A stretch of DNA of 64,000 bases from Alphaproteobacteria bacterium (GTDB taxonomy: Bacteria > Pseudomonadota > Alphaproteobacteria > SP197). A program made the position numbers and the translations under genes. Under the pieces are notes generated by a model. The model was not told where the DNA came from and did no database searches. It saw only the letters and a program-made list of their open reading frames with translations. Positions 1 through 8,619 of this stretch are shown here, piece by piece. Each line of letters begins with the position of its first letter. Within the stretch, counting starts at the first letter, position 1. The stretch spans positions 90,066 through 154,065 of the forward strand of contig VGDP01000003.1 in the NCBI GenBank assembly GCA_016869675.1, written 5' to 3'.

Positions 1-63
1 TCGATCAAGGCGAAACTGGAACGCGGCCTGGTGGTGGCGTCGCCGTCGAACGGTGACGGCTGA
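1..63 (+). CDS. C-terminal end of an unidentified protein (partial)
   Basis: Only the last 20 codons are inside the window, read in frame 1 and ending with TGA at 61-63. The visible tail (SIKAKLERGL...) is helical and charged. The GTG start of ispE lies inside it, an 11-nt overlap, so the two genes are probably translated together. A tetratricopeptide-type protein is a possible identity from the look of the tail, but 20 residues do not establish it. Confidence 0.5.
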   Translation, partial: SIKAKLERGLVVASPSNGDG

Positions 64-949
64 ACGCCGGGCACTGTCGATCGACGCGCCAGCCAAGGTC
101 AATCTCTATCTTCACGTTCTGGGGCGCCGGGCCGACGGCTATCACAACCTGGACAGCCTCGTCGCTTTCGTTGACGTGGCCGACACGCTGGTCGTTCGAC
201 CGTCGGACCGGCTGCGCCTGACCATCACCGGCCCCGAGGGCCGCGGCGTCGACGCGGGCGCCGACAACTTGGTGCTGCGCGCGGCCCGGCTGCTGGCCGA
301 ACACGCCGGTCGCAACACTGGCGCCGATATCCGACTGGTCAAGCGGCTGCCCGTGGCAGCCGGCCTCGGCGGCGGTTCGGCGGACGCCGCCGCCACACTC
401 CGCCTGCTCGACCGGCTGTGGACGACGCGCGCGAGCGACGTGGATCTGGCGCGGCTCGGCGCCAAGCTCGGTGCGGACGTGCCGGTGTGCCTGGCGGGCC
501 GCGCGACCCTGGTGCGCGGCGTCGGCGCGCGCCTGCGACCAGCGGCGCCATTGCCGCCCGCCTCAGTCGTCCTGGTCAACCCACGACGACCCTTGGCCAC
601 GGTGCGGGTTTTCGGCGCGCACGATCCGCGACCCCGGCGGCCGGCACGGCCCTTCGGCGCCATCGCCGACGTGCGCGACCTAGCGCGTCGCTTGGCCCGG
701 CGACGCAACGACCTTACGGGAGCTTCGTCGCGACTCGAACCCGCCGTGCCCGTCGTGCTGGCCGAACTGGCGACGGCTGGGGCCTTGCTCGCGCGCATGT
801 CGGGCAGCGGCGCCACGTGCTTTGGCCTGTTTGGTGACGAGCACGAAGCGTCGGCAGCGGCCGCCTGGCTGTCCGACCGTCACGAGGAATGGTGGATCCA
901 GGCCACGCGCTTCAAGATCTCGGCTCCACCGATCGAGGGTGTGACATGA
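53..949 (+). CDS. ispE: 4-diphosphocytidyl-2-C-methyl-D-erythritol kinase
   Basis: IspE phosphorylates the 2-hydroxyl of CDP-methylerythritol with ATP. This is the fourth step of the non-mevalonate isoprenoid pathway in the cytoplasm. The 298-residue protein has the normal length for the GHMP kinase family. The N-terminal APAKVNLYLHV segment carries the substrate-binding Lys. The glycine-rich ATP loop GLGGGSADAAA sits at about residues 104-114. A late MSGSGATCFGLF segment is the third GHMP motif. The start is GTG at 53, inside the upstream reading frame, and the next residues fit the family N-terminus closely. No other isoprenoid gene lies nearby in the window. Confidence 0.97.
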   Translation: MTAERRALSIDAPAKVNLYLHVLGRRADGYHNLDSLVAFVDVADTLVVRPSDRLRLTITGPEGRGVDAGADNLVLRAARLLAEHAGRNTGADIRLVKRLPVAAGLGGGSADAAATLRLLDRLWTTRASDVDLARLGAKLGADVPVCLAGRATLVRGVGARLRPAAPLPPASVVLVNPRRPLATVRVFGAHDPRPRRPARPFGAIADVRDLARRLARRRNDLTGASSRLEPAVPVVLAELATAGALLARMSGSGATCFGLFGDEHEASAAAAWLSDRHEEWWIQATRFKISAPPIEGVT

Positions 950-1170
950 TTGCCACATACCTTTCGTTTGGCGCGCTGGCGCGACCATGGGCTTGACGGA
1001 TCGCGCGCCGAAACTAGGTTATGCCCCGGTTCTGGTACGCGTTTAACGATTTTCGTCCGGATCCTTTTTTTGGTTCTGTCATCGCGGCGGAACAAGGGTT
1101 GGGAACGAAGCGTTAAGGGATAGAGGGCATGGTGCCCGCGTTTTCGTCGCCGAGACACGCGGCCTGATAG

Positions 1171-1296
1171 ATGGGGGAGACAACGTACATCGTCGGACAC
1201 AAGATCAAGGCCCTGGCCCTGGCTGCGGCTATCGTGCTGGCGCCCACCTTGGCCCTTGCTCAGGAAGAAGGGGTCGCGGCTGGCGAAGAGGCATGA
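1171..1296 (+). CDS. Small secreted protein, N-terminal part (signal peptide)
   Basis: The 41-residue product is almost entirely a signal peptide: a Lys-containing n-region, then ALALAAAIVLAPTLALA with an AxA cleavage site, then an acidic stub EEGVAAGEEA. Its TGA stop overlaps the ATG of the next frame (ATGA at 1293-1296). Joined to that frame it would give a small exported protein with a hydrophobic glycine/valine core and an Asp-rich segment. That layout is common among short proteobacterial exported proteins of the YjbE-like type. Either translation is coupled, a -1 shift occurs at the overlap, or the gene is broken here. Confidence 0.5.
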   Translation: MGETTYIVGHKIKALALAAAIVLAPTLALAQEEGVAAGEEA

Positions 1297-1511
1297 TCAA
1301 CACGCCTTTCGGCGCGGCGAGCCCGGTCGTTGTGGGTGGTGTCGTGCTCGGCGCGGTGATCGGTCTGACGATCGCTCTCGATGACAATGGCGACAGCGAC
1401 GAGGCCAGGGGCGCCACGGGCGCCGGCGGCACGGGCGCAGGCGGCACCAGTCGTCGCGACTCCTACAGAAATTCGCGAAGTGGCGGCCTCTGGCCACCGC
1501 TTCTCGTTTGA
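1293..1511 (+). CDS. Small hydrophobic, Gly/Asp-rich protein, C-terminal part of the split secreted protein
   Basis: This 72-codon frame starts at the ATG that overlaps the previous stop. It has a hydrophobic stretch (VVVGGVVLGAVIGLTIAL), then DDNGDSDE, then a Gly/Thr/Ala-rich tail. It has no signal peptide of its own. The preceding frame supplies exactly that, so the two are best read as one protein in two frames. The last codons run into a hairpin (1477-1503) that looks like a terminator, so the true end may be earlier or shifted. I do not know its function. Confidence 0.45.
   Translation: MINTPFGAASPVVVGGVVLGAVIGLTIALDDNGDSDEARGATGAGGTGAGGTSRRDSYRNSRSGGLWPPLLV
1477..1503 (+). terminator. 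Hairpin at the end of the small secreted gene
   Basis: Arms gaagtggcggcc and ggccaccgcttc pair over 12 bp with one C-A mismatch and a TCT loop, followed by a short T-rich stretch. A second palindrome, ctgggggccccag at 1527-1539, follows. The two lie between convergent transcription units, the secreted gene on + and opuAA on -, and probably end both. Confidence 0.5.
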
Positions 1512-1556
1512 GGGTCCCGTGTCGCGCTGGGGGCCCCAGGCTGACGAGATCGGTAT

Positions 1557-2642
1557 CTAGGCTCGGCGCCCGGCCGAGTCGTCGGTCGTGCTTGCCAGGG
1601 CATGCAGCACGCCGCGCGCCGTGACGCGGCCGATTTGGGAGCCATCGGCGCCGCGCACGGGGATGGCCTCGGTCCGGTCGCCGAAGCGCGGCAGGAGCTG
1701 CTCGAGCGAAAGGTCCGCCGCGACCGCCTCGACGCCGTGGATCGCAGCGGTGCCGGGCTCCATGGCTTCGCGCACCGTCAGGACCTTGACCCTCGGCACA
1801 TCGCGCGTGAACTCGGTGACGTACGCGGTCGCCGGACGCATGACCACGTTGGCCGGCGAGTCGATCTGCACCACCTCGCCGTCCTTCATGATGGCGATGC
1901 GGTCGGCAAGTCGCAGCGCCTCGAGGAAGTCGTGGGTGATGAACACGATGGTCTTTCGCAACACCTTCTGCAAGCGCAGGAACTCGTCCTGCATCTGGCG
2001 GCGGATCAGTGGATCGAGCGCACTGAACGGCTCGTCGAGGAACCACAGCGCCGGCTCCACGGCCAGGCTGCGCGCGAGGCCGACACGCTGCTGCTGACCC
2101 CCCGACAGCTCGCGCGGGTACGACCGTTCGCGCCCGGCCAGGCCGACCAGTTCGATCATCTCGAGCGCCCGCTTCGTGCGCGCGCCGCGCGCCAGGCCCT
2201 GCACCTTGAGCGGGAAGGCCACGTTCTCCAGCACGGTCAAATGCGGCAGCAGACCGAAGTTCTGAAACACCATGCCTATCTTGTGGCGGCGGATGTCGAT
2301 GAGCTGGGTGTGCGACACGCGCAGCAGGTCCTCGCCGTCCAGCATGATCTCGCCGGCCGTCGGTTCGACCAGGCGCGACAGGCAGCGCACGACCGTCGAC
2401 TTGCCCGAGCCGGACAGCCCCATGATGACGAAGATCTCGCTCTGGTGGACGTCGAAGCTGACATCGCACGCGGCCGCGATGTGCTGGGCGCCCCGGATGC
2501 GCCCGATGGTCTTGGCCCGGTCAACGACCGCGCCATTGCCGGAGACGAAGAACTGCGCGGGATCGGGGCCGTACACTTTCCAGACGTGCCGGCACGAAAG
2601 CTTGACTTCGCGGGACGCCGAGCCCGCCGCCGTATCCACCAT
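1557..2642 (-). CDS. opuAA: Glycine betaine/proline-type ABC transporter ATPase
   Basis: This cytoplasmic ATPase of a quaternary-amine (glycine betaine/proline) uptake system has 361 residues. Walker A GLSGSGKST is at about 75-83. The signature LSGGQQQR and the Walker B run LWFLDEPFSALDP follow at about 185-215. The long N-terminal segment before Walker A and a C-terminal CBS-like regulatory region (about 260-355) match ProV/OpuAA rather than a generic ATPase. It lies 196 bp downstream of the matching substrate-binding protein on the same strand. No permease gene lies between them or in the rest of the window. The permease must be elsewhere or lost. Confidence 0.9.
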   Translation of the reverse strand: MVDTAAGSASREVKLSCRHVWKVYGPDPAQFFVSGNGAVVDRAKTIGRIRGAQHIAAACDVSFDVHQSEIFVIMGLSGSGKSTVVRCLSRLVEPTAGEIMLDGEDLLRVSHTQLIDIRRHKIGMVFQNFGLLPHLTVLENVAFPLKVQGLARGARTKRALEMIELVGLAGRERSYPRELSGGQQQRVGLARSLAVEPALWFLDEPFSALDPLIRRQMQDEFLRLQKVLRKTIVFITHDFLEALRLADRIAIMKDGEVVQIDSPANVVMRPATAYVTEFTRDVPRVKVLTVREAMEPGTAAIHGVEAVAADLSLEQLLPRFGDRTEAIPVRGADGSQIGRVTARGVLHALASTTDDSAGRRA

Positions 2643-2838
2643 GCCCCTGATCTCCCGTCGCGAAGCCCCGTCGTCGCTTGATTTTTCGTTGTGCTTCGCG
2701 CCGGCGAAGGGATTGTTTCGGCTCGGCCGCGGCGGGTCAACCCAACAATGAGTTTCGGCCTTCCCGCCGTCGCCTTCGTGGCAGCGGTGGCAAGGCCGAA
2801 AACCTGCATGCCATCGCCGACAAGCGCCGGCGCGCCGA

Positions 2839-3810
2839 CTACATCATGGCGGCGTCAACCCACGCCTGCCACTTGTCCTTGTTGTTCTCGACCCACTCAT
2901 CCGCGATCTCGTCGACAGTGTGACCCTGCGAATCGACCGCGTAGAGCATGGGAAGCTGCTCCTCGGTGGTGAGCTGGAAGGCCTTGAGGAACTTGTAGGC
3001 GGCGGGCCAGGTGTCCTTCATGCCGGCCCACGCGATCTTGAAGACGGGCCGGCCTTCCGGCCAGTCGCAGTCAAACGTCTCGTCAGGGTTCATGCCCCAG
3101 GCCGGGTCCGAGACGCACGCGTCCTCGTAGGGCGGCAGCTTGACCTGGTGCATCTCGATTTCGGCATGCACCCAGTGCGGCGACCACAACTGTGTCAGGA
3201 TCGGCTGCTTCTTCTCGACCGCCGACTTCAGCTCGGCGACTATGTTGCCCTCGCTGCCGGCCGGAATGGTCACGAAGTCGAGGCCCAGCGCCTTCATGCG
3301 CGGAGCGTTGAGGTCGCCCCAGTCGGCCGGGTAGTCGACGAAGCGGCCCGAGGGCATGGTATCGGGCGTGGCGAAGATCTCGGTGCACTCCTTGAGCGCC
3401 GTCCAATCCGGCAAGCCTGGGCACATCTCCTCGACATAGGCCGGGTACCACCACGTTTCGCGCGTGACCAAGCCCAGGTCGCCCAGTTCCTCTACCTTGC
3501 CGGACCCGACCGCCTCGCCGTAGCCGTCGCCGATGTTGCTCATCCAGATCTCGAGCGACGCGGTGACGTCGTTGTCGGCGAGGCCCTGGAGCTGCGGATA
3601 GTAGCCGGCGGTGATGTACTCGACCGCATAGCCCATGCGCTCGAGGATCTTGCCCGCGATCTTCGTGGTCAGATGCTGGCCGGTCCATTCGTTGATGGCG
3701 AGCTTGATCGGCTCGGACGATTCCGGCACCGAGCCGGCCTGCGCGCCGCCGGCGCCCACCAACGCGGCCACGGCCAGACTGCCGAGCCAAGCGGACGTCC
3801 TGCGGTTCAT
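2839..3810 (-). CDS. opuAC: Glycine betaine-type substrate-binding protein (OpuAC domain)
   Basis: This is the periplasmic receptor of a quaternary-amine ABC transporter. Start ATG at 3810 has a GGAGGT site about 11 nt upstream and gives a clear signal peptide (MNRRTSAWLGSLAVAALVGA) with cleavage near GAQA. A much longer open frame upstream lacks these signals and was not used. The 323-residue protein keeps the OpuAC-family opening IKLAINEWTG and Trp-rich segments (NEWTG, ETWWYP, LWSPHW) of the kind that form the aromatic cage for trimethylammonium groups. It is transcribed ahead of the ATPase gene. No permease follows, which is unusual for this family. Confidence 0.9.
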   Translation of the reverse strand: MNRRTSAWLGSLAVAALVGAGGAQAGSVPESSEPIKLAINEWTGQHLTTKIAGKILERMGYAVEYITAGYYPQLQGLADNDVTASLEIWMSNIGDGYGEAVGSGKVEELGDLGLVTRETWWYPAYVEEMCPGLPDWTALKECTEIFATPDTMPSGRFVDYPADWGDLNAPRMKALGLDFVTIPAGSEGNIVAELKSAVEKKQPILTQLWSPHWVHAEIEMHQVKLPPYEDACVSDPAWGMNPDETFDCDWPEGRPVFKIAWAGMKDTWPAAYKFLKAFQLTTEEQLPMLYAVDSQGHTVDEIADEWVENNKDKWQAWVDAAMM

Positions 3811-3904
3811 TCCTAACCTACCTCCGTGTGGTTCCGCCGCGTAGGCCGGCGGATCGAGGTGCCATTGGAACCTCCCGCACCTGCCCTGGCAAGGACTTTG
3901 TAGC

Positions 3905-5239
3905 TTACGTTTGCGGGTGCATACGACCGTCGACGCCCAGGAACGCGCGTCCTTCGGCGTCGTAGAAGCGCGTGCGCCCCGCCGCGCACAGCACGCCCAG
4001 CATGGCCGGCACCGGCTGCCTGGCCGCCTCGAGTCGCTGCGCGACGTCCAACGGGTCGAGCTCGTCCAAGAGCTCGAACGGCCCCTTGGCCCAGGCGTAG
4101 CCCCAACGCATGGCACGGTCGACGTTGACGATGTCGTCGGCGATGCCGGGTACCAACCCGGCCGCGTAAGCCAGCGTGCCGCCCACCACGTCCCAGGCCA
4201 GCCGGCCCAGCGGCCCCTGGGACACGATAAGGTCCCGGGCGGTCCGCTCCCGATCGCCGAGCACCGCCTTCGCTTCGGCCCGCCACGCCCCGGTCCGCAG
4301 ATCGAACGTCTCGCGCACGCGCGAACCATCGGCCGCCTTGCCCATGCGGTAGAACCCGGCGCCCGCCTTGCGGCCGATCTGGCCGCGCTCGGCCATGGCC
4401 TGCACCGGCGCCGGGAAGCGCAGATAGGCACGGCCCGCGTCGCCTTGGGGCAGGTTGGCGGCCAGGTTCTTGGCCACGAAGTCCATGACGTCCAGGCCGA
4501 TCAGGTCGATCAGGCCGAACAACCCGGTCGAGGGCAGCCCGACCGGTTCGCCGAGCGCCGCGTCGATCGCCTCGGCGCTGGCACCCGCCTCCAGCGCGTC
4601 CATGGCCTTGTGCAGGCCCATGAGCATGAAGAAGCAGCCGATGCGGTTGGCGATGAAGTTGACCGTGTCCTTGGCGTGGACGATGCCCTTGCCGAGGCGC
4701 ACGCCGATGAACGCCTCGAACGCGGGGACCACGTCCGGCGCCGTCTCGGGCCCCGGCACGATCTCGCAAAGACGCATGACGGCGACCGGGTTGAAGAAGT
4801 GGGTGACGACGATGTCGCGCCGCAGATGCGCGGGCATGTCGCGCACCAGGTCGCGCAGCGGGATGCCCGAGGTGTTGGTGCTGACCACGGAGCCCGCGCG
4901 CCGCGCGGCCTCGATGCGCGCGAGCAGGTCGCGCTTGGTGGCGAGGTCCTCGAACACCGCCTCGCACACCCAGTCGCAGTCCGCGATCCGGCCGAGGTCG
5001 TCCTCGACATTCCCTGGCGTGATCAACGCCGCCTTCTCGAGCCTCTTCATGGCCGCCGGGCGCAAGCCGGGCAGCCGTTCGATCGCGGCGCGCGCCGGCC
5101 CCGCCCGGTCGCCGGCCGGCCCCGCCCGGTCGAGCAGCACCACCGGAACGTCGCGGTCCGCGCACAGCGCCGCGATGCTAAGCCCCATGGTGCCCGCACC
5201 GATCACCGCGACCTTGCCGATCGTCAGCCCGCCGCTCAT
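3905..5239 (-). CDS. 3-hydroxyacyl-CoA dehydrogenase lacking the usual crotonase half
   Basis: The enzyme oxidises L-3-hydroxyacyl-CoA to 3-ketoacyl-CoA with NAD+ in beta-oxidation. The dinucleotide-binding motif GAGTMG is at about residues 15-20. The STNTSGIPL and HFFNPVAVMRL segments carry the catalytic Ser/His region. Two dehydrogenase C-terminal domains follow (around GRKAGAGFY and the last 120 residues). The close relatives I know are about 770-790 residues, with an enoyl-CoA hydratase domain after the point where this one stops at 444 residues. It may therefore be a shortened version or a naturally lone dehydrogenase. Its start is 91 bp from the divergently read metY gene. Confidence 0.88.
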   Translation of the reverse strand: MSGGLTIGKVAVIGAGTMGLSIAALCADRDVPVVLLDRAGPAGDRAGPARAAIERLPGLRPAAMKRLEKAALITPGNVEDDLGRIADCDWVCEAVFEDLATKRDLLARIEAARRAGSVVSTNTSGIPLRDLVRDMPAHLRRDIVVTHFFNPVAVMRLCEIVPGPETAPDVVPAFEAFIGVRLGKGIVHAKDTVNFIANRIGCFFMLMGLHKAMDALEAGASAEAIDAALGEPVGLPSTGLFGLIDLIGLDVMDFVAKNLAANLPQGDAGRAYLRFPAPVQAMAERGQIGRKAGAGFYRMGKAADGSRVRETFDLRTGAWRAEAKAVLGDRERTARDLIVSQGPLGRLAWDVVGGTLAYAAGLVPGIADDIVNVDRAMRWGYAWAKGPFELLDELDPLDVAQRLEAARQPVPAMLGVLCAAGRTRFYDAEGRAFLGVDGRMHPQT

Positions 5240-5330
5240 GGCCGTCTCCCTCGCCGCCGCACGCCCCGGTTGGACGCGCTTCGCGGCTCGTGTACGCTGC
5301 CCGGCGTCCTCTCCGCAACCGGCTTCGCCC

Positions 5331-6635
5331 GTGGCCTCCGACCCCGATCAGCCATCCTTCGACACGCTCAGCCTGCACGCGGGCCAGGAACCCGACCCCG
5401 CGACCGGCGCGCGCGCCGTGCCGATCTACCAGACCACATCCTACGTGTTCCGCGACGTGGACCACGCGGCGGCGCTGTTCAACATGGAGCGGGTCGGCCA
5501 TATCTATTCGCGCATCTCGAACCCGACCGTCGCGGTGCTGGAGGAACGCATCGCCGCGCTCGAAGGCGGTGTCGGCGCCGTGGCCACGTCCAGCGGCCAG
5601 GCCGCCCTGCACCTGGCGATCGTGACCCTGATGGGCGCCGGAAGGCACATCGTCGCCTCGGCCTCGCTCTACGGCGGGTCGCACAACCTGCTCAACTACA
5701 CCCTGCCGCGCTTCGGCATCGCCACGACGTTCGTCGACGTGCGCAAGCCCGAGGCGTTCGCCGCCGCGATCCGCCCCGAGACGCGGCTGGTGTTCGGCGA
5801 GGTCATCGGCAACCCCCGGCTCGAGGTGCTGGACATCCCGGCGATCGCCCGCGTCGCGCACAGCGAGGGCCTGCCGCTGCTGGTCGACGGCACGTTCGCC
5901 ACGCCCTATCTGCTGCGTCCCTTCGACCACGGCGCCGATCTGGTGTTCCATTCGGCGACCAAGTTCCTGGGCGGGCACGGGGTCGCCATCGCCGGCATGC
6001 TGGTGGACGGCGGCCGGTTCGACTGGGCGGCGTCAGGCAAGTTCCCGACACTGACCGAGCCCTACGCCGGCTACCACGGTCTCGCCTTCGCCGAGACCTT
6101 CGGGCCCCAGGCCTTCGTCATGCGAGCCCGCGCCGAGGGCCTGCGCGATTTCGGCGGATGCCTGAGCCCCGCGAACGCGTTCCACATCCTGCAAGGGGTC
6201 GAGACCCTGCCGTTGCGCATGGCGCGCCACGTCGCCAACGCCGAGCGGGTAGCCGCGTTCCTGGACGGCCACGACGCGGTCGCCTGGGTCGCCTACCCGG
6301 GCCTGCCCAGCCATACCGATCACGCCCTGGCCAAGCGCCTGCTGACCAAGGGGGCCGGTGCCATCCTGTCGTTCGGCATCAAGGGCGGCCGGGCCGCCGG
6401 CGCGCGGTTCATCGAGCGGCTGCGCCTTTGGTCGCACCTGGCCAACGTGGGCGATGCCAAGTCGCTGGTGATCCATCCGGCCTCGACCACGCATCAGCAG
6501 ATGGACGCGGCGGCGCTGGCCGCGGCGGGAGTCGGGGAGGATCTGGTCCGCCTGTCGGTGGGCCTGGAGGATGCGGGTGACCTGATCGCCGACCTGGACC
6601 AGGCGCTGCGCGCGGCGCGCAAGGCGGCGGCATGA
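5331..6635 (+). CDS. metY: O-acetylhomoserine sulfhydrylase / Cys-Met PLP enzyme
   Basis: This PLP enzyme of the Cys/Met family most likely makes homocysteine from O-acetylhomoserine and sulfide. The 434-residue length fits MetY. The PLP lysine is in FHSATKFLGGHG (about K211). The phosphate-binding SSGQAALH segment lies near 87-94 and the IYSRISNPT motif near 58-66. The open frame runs far upstream, but homology begins at the GTG at 5331 (MASDPDQPSFDTLSLHAG), so that start is used. Its stop overlaps the next ATG (ATGA), so it is probably co-expressed with the hydrolase and exporter genes downstream. Confidence 0.9.
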   Translation: MASDPDQPSFDTLSLHAGQEPDPATGARAVPIYQTTSYVFRDVDHAAALFNMERVGHIYSRISNPTVAVLEERIAALEGGVGAVATSSGQAALHLAIVTLMGAGRHIVASASLYGGSHNLLNYTLPRFGIATTFVDVRKPEAFAAAIRPETRLVFGEVIGNPRLEVLDIPAIARVAHSEGLPLLVDGTFATPYLLRPFDHGADLVFHSATKFLGGHGVAIAGMLVDGGRFDWAASGKFPTLTEPYAGYHGLAFAETFGPQAFVMRARAEGLRDFGGCLSPANAFHILQGVETLPLRMARHVANAERVAAFLDGHDAVAWVAYPGLPSHTDHALAKRLLTKGAGAILSFGIKGGRAAGARFIERLRLWSHLANVGDAKSLVIHPASTTHQQMDAAALAAAGVGEDLVRLSVGLEDAGDLIADLDQALRAARKAAA

Positions 6636-7423
6636 GGATCGGGGTTCCGAGCCACCCCGGTTTCGCCGCGACCGGCGGCCGCCCCTGGTCGCGCGCCGCC
6701 GAGACCATCGTCTTCGTCCACGGCGCCGGCATGGACCACACGGTGTGGTCGCTGCCGGCGCGCCACTTCGCCCACGCGGGACGCGCCGTGCTGGCCCCGG
6801 ACCTGCCCGGTCACGGCCGCTCGGGCGGCGCCGCGCTCGGCGACATCGGCGCCATGGCCGACTGGCTGATCGCGTGCCTCGACGGGCTCGAGGTCGCGCG
6901 CGCCGCCCTGGTCGGCCACAGCATGGGCGCCCTGTTGGCGCTGGAGGCCGCGTCGCGGCGGCCCGAGCGGATCGCGCGGCTGGCGCTGTTCGGCGCCGCC
7001 CCGCGCATGCCGGTGCATCCCAGCCTGCTGGGCGCGGCGCGCGACGATCCGGCACGCGCCCACGCCATGATCGCGGGCTGGGGCCATGGCCGGCGCGGCC
7101 GGATCGGCGGCCATCCCGGCCCCGGGCTGTGGGCGCGCGGCGGCACGGTCACGCTGCTTGCGCGCGCCGGCACGGGCGTGCTCGCCGGCGACTTGGCGGC
7201 GTGCAATGGCTACGACGGCGCGGCGGCCGCGGCGCGGGTGCGTTGCCCGACGCTCGTCGTGATCGGCGCCGAGGACCGCATGACGCCGCCGCGCGAGGGC
7301 CGCGCCTTGGCCAAGGGGATCGCCGACGCCCGCCTGGTCGAAGTCCCGCGCGCCGGGCACATGATGGTGGTCGAGGATTCCGACGTTACGCTCGACGCAC
7401 TGCGAGGCTTCATGCTGGCCTGA
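6632..7423 (+). CDS. Alpha/beta-fold hydrolase
   Basis: A 263-residue cytoplasmic serine hydrolase with a complete catalytic layout. The oxyanion segment FVHGAGMDHTVW is near residue 30. The nucleophile elbow GHSMG has its Ser at about 97. An acid lies in GAEDRM near 217 and the His in RAGHMMV near 243. The ATG overlaps the metY stop by 4 nt, so the two are translationally coupled. The substrate cannot be told from sequence; small esters or epoxides are typical of the family. Confidence 0.85.
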   Translation: MRIGVPSHPGFAATGGRPWSRAAETIVFVHGAGMDHTVWSLPARHFAHAGRAVLAPDLPGHGRSGGAALGDIGAMADWLIACLDGLEVARAALVGHSMGALLALEAASRRPERIARLALFGAAPRMPVHPSLLGAARDDPARAHAMIAGWGHGRRGRIGGHPGPGLWARGGTVTLLARAGTGVLAGDLAACNGYDGAAAAARVRCPTLVVIGAEDRMTPPREGRALAKGIADARLVEVPRAGHMMVVEDSDVTLDALRGFMLA

Positions 7424-7425
7424 CC

Positions 7426-8043
7426 ATGGACGCGGCGATCCTCGTCTCGGCGGTGCTGGCGGGCGGCATCGTCGTGCTGACCCCTGGCCCCGCCGTGGTC
7501 GCCCTGATCGGCATCGGCGCCGCCCAGGGGCGGCGCGCCGGCGCGGGCTTCATCCTCGGCCACCTGGCCGGCGACCTGCTGTGGTCGATCCTGGCGCTGG
7601 TCGCCCTGGTCGGCGCGCACCTGATCGCGCCGGCGGTCTTTCAGGTGCTGGCCGTCGCGTGCGGCGGCTATCTGCTGTACCTGGGCACGCGGTCGCTGCT
7701 GGCCCGGCGCGGGCCGGACGGCGTGGCCGGCGCGCGGGTCGAACGGCCGCTGATGCGCGGGCTCGCCTTCGGCCTGACCAATCCCAAGAGCTACCCCGTC
7801 ACGCTCGCGATCTTCACAGCCCTGCTGGCGGACAAGCTGGAGGCGTTTGACGCCACCAGCGCGCCGGCGCTGCTGGCCGCATGCTTCGCCGGGTTCCTGG
7901 TGGCCGATGCGATCCTGGTTTGGTTCGTCGGGCTGCCGCCGCTGCGCCGGCTCTATCTCAGCCACGGGGTGTGGCTGGTGCGCGCGACCGGCGCGCTGTT
8001 CATCGGCTTCGCCATCGTCACTCTCTGGGACGCCTTCGCGTAG
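7426..8043 (+). CDS. LysE/RhtB-family amino-acid exporter
   Basis: A 205-residue inner-membrane protein with about six hydrophobic segments and the family opening LTPGPAVVALIGIGAAQGRRAG. The GLTNPKSYPVT loop near residue 117 is also typical. Members export amino acids or homoserine lactone. It begins 2 nt after the hydrolase stop and completes a three-gene unit metY-hydrolase-lysE. With a sulfhydrylase in the unit, export of homoserine- or cysteine-related compounds is plausible but unproven. Confidence 0.85.
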   Translation: MDAAILVSAVLAGGIVVLTPGPAVVALIGIGAAQGRRAGAGFILGHLAGDLLWSILALVALVGAHLIAPAVFQVLAVACGGYLLYLGTRSLLARRGPDGVAGARVERPLMRGLAFGLTNPKSYPVTLAIFTALLADKLEAFDATSAPALLAACFAGFLVADAILVWFVGLPPLRRLYLSHGVWLVRATGALFIGFAIVTLWDAFA

Positions 8044-8044
8044 C

Positions 8045-8449
8045 TCAGCGCTCGATGACGCTCTTGCGGCCCGGCCGCGCGGCGACCGTGGGCGTGGCGG
8101 CCGAACGTACCGGTTCGGCGGGTGGCCGAGCGTCCGGAGGCGGTTGAGGGGTCGCTTTCGCCGGCGCCGCCGTGGTCGAGCCGGCCCTGGCGGCGGCCCC
8201 GCGCGCCGCGATCTGTCGGATCAGGCCAATCATGCTGTCCGGCTTTGCGGCCGATTGCTTCAGGCGCGAGGCGATGAACAGCACAACGGCGCCGGGCAGC
8301 GCGTTGTCGACCAGCAGGCCGACGACGGTGCCGAACAGGTCGTCATCGCCCAGCGAACCCGACGTGGCGCGGCCCGCCACGATCACGACGGCCCCGACCA
8401 CGCCGATGACGATCCAGCCGATACCGACCCAGCGGAGAATCCGTGCAAT
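8045..8449 (-). CDS. Small membrane protein, copy B of a tandem duplication (start damaged)
   Basis: The frame encodes one or two hydrophobic segments (WVGIGWIVIGVVGAVVIV, then GTVVGLLVDNALPGAVVLFI) followed by a Pro/Ala-rich tail ending GRKSVIER. The homologous upstream copy at 8620-9072 ends with nearly the same residues. No ATG lies in this frame. Homology to the other copy starts near 8449, at an ATT codon preceded by an AAGGAG-like stretch. An ATG at 8490 sits in a different frame and soon meets a stop, so a 1-nt indel may have separated start from body. GTG at 8401 would begin inside the first membrane helix. Probably decaying; function unknown. Confidence 0.5.
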   Translation of the reverse strand: MARILRWVGIGWIVIGVVGAVVIVAGRATSGSLGDDDLFGTVVGLLVDNALPGAVVLFIASRLKQSAAKPDSMIGLIRQIAARGAAARAGSTTAAPAKATPQPPPDARPPAEPVRSAATPTVAARPGRKSVIER

Positions 8450-8495
8450 CTTCTCCTTCGCAGTGCCTCCGAACCTTGGGCGCGGACCATGCCTG

Positions 8496-8600
8496 CTTGA
8501 TCGTACAGCCGCCGTCGACCATCAGGTTTTGCCCGCGGACGCACGACGCCTCGGTTGAGGTCGCCGGCGCATTATTCACCGGGCTTGCCATCGCGACGCC
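8496..8600 (-). pseudogene. Remnant of a short-chain dehydrogenase 3' end (duplicated fragment)
   Basis: Read on the minus strand this stretch gives GQNLMVDGGCTIK preceded by a degenerate PVNNAPATSTEAS. It matches the end of the intact dehydrogenase at 9069-9836 (GHNLMVDGGYTIK). The nucleotide match is strong over about 60 bp (8496-8560 against 9072-9135) and fades after that. The stop codon is lost in this copy. No upstream dehydrogenase sequence is present, so it is a 3' scrap left by the tandem duplication that also copied the small membrane gene. Confidence 0.75.
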
Positions 8601-8619
8601 TTGGAGTGTGTCACGTGGC

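Noticed and set aside
4455..5330. Long N-terminal extension of the metY open frame
   Set aside because: It overlaps the dehydrogenase on the other strand, has no homology and is Arg/Ser-rich. MetY homology begins at the GTG at 5331.
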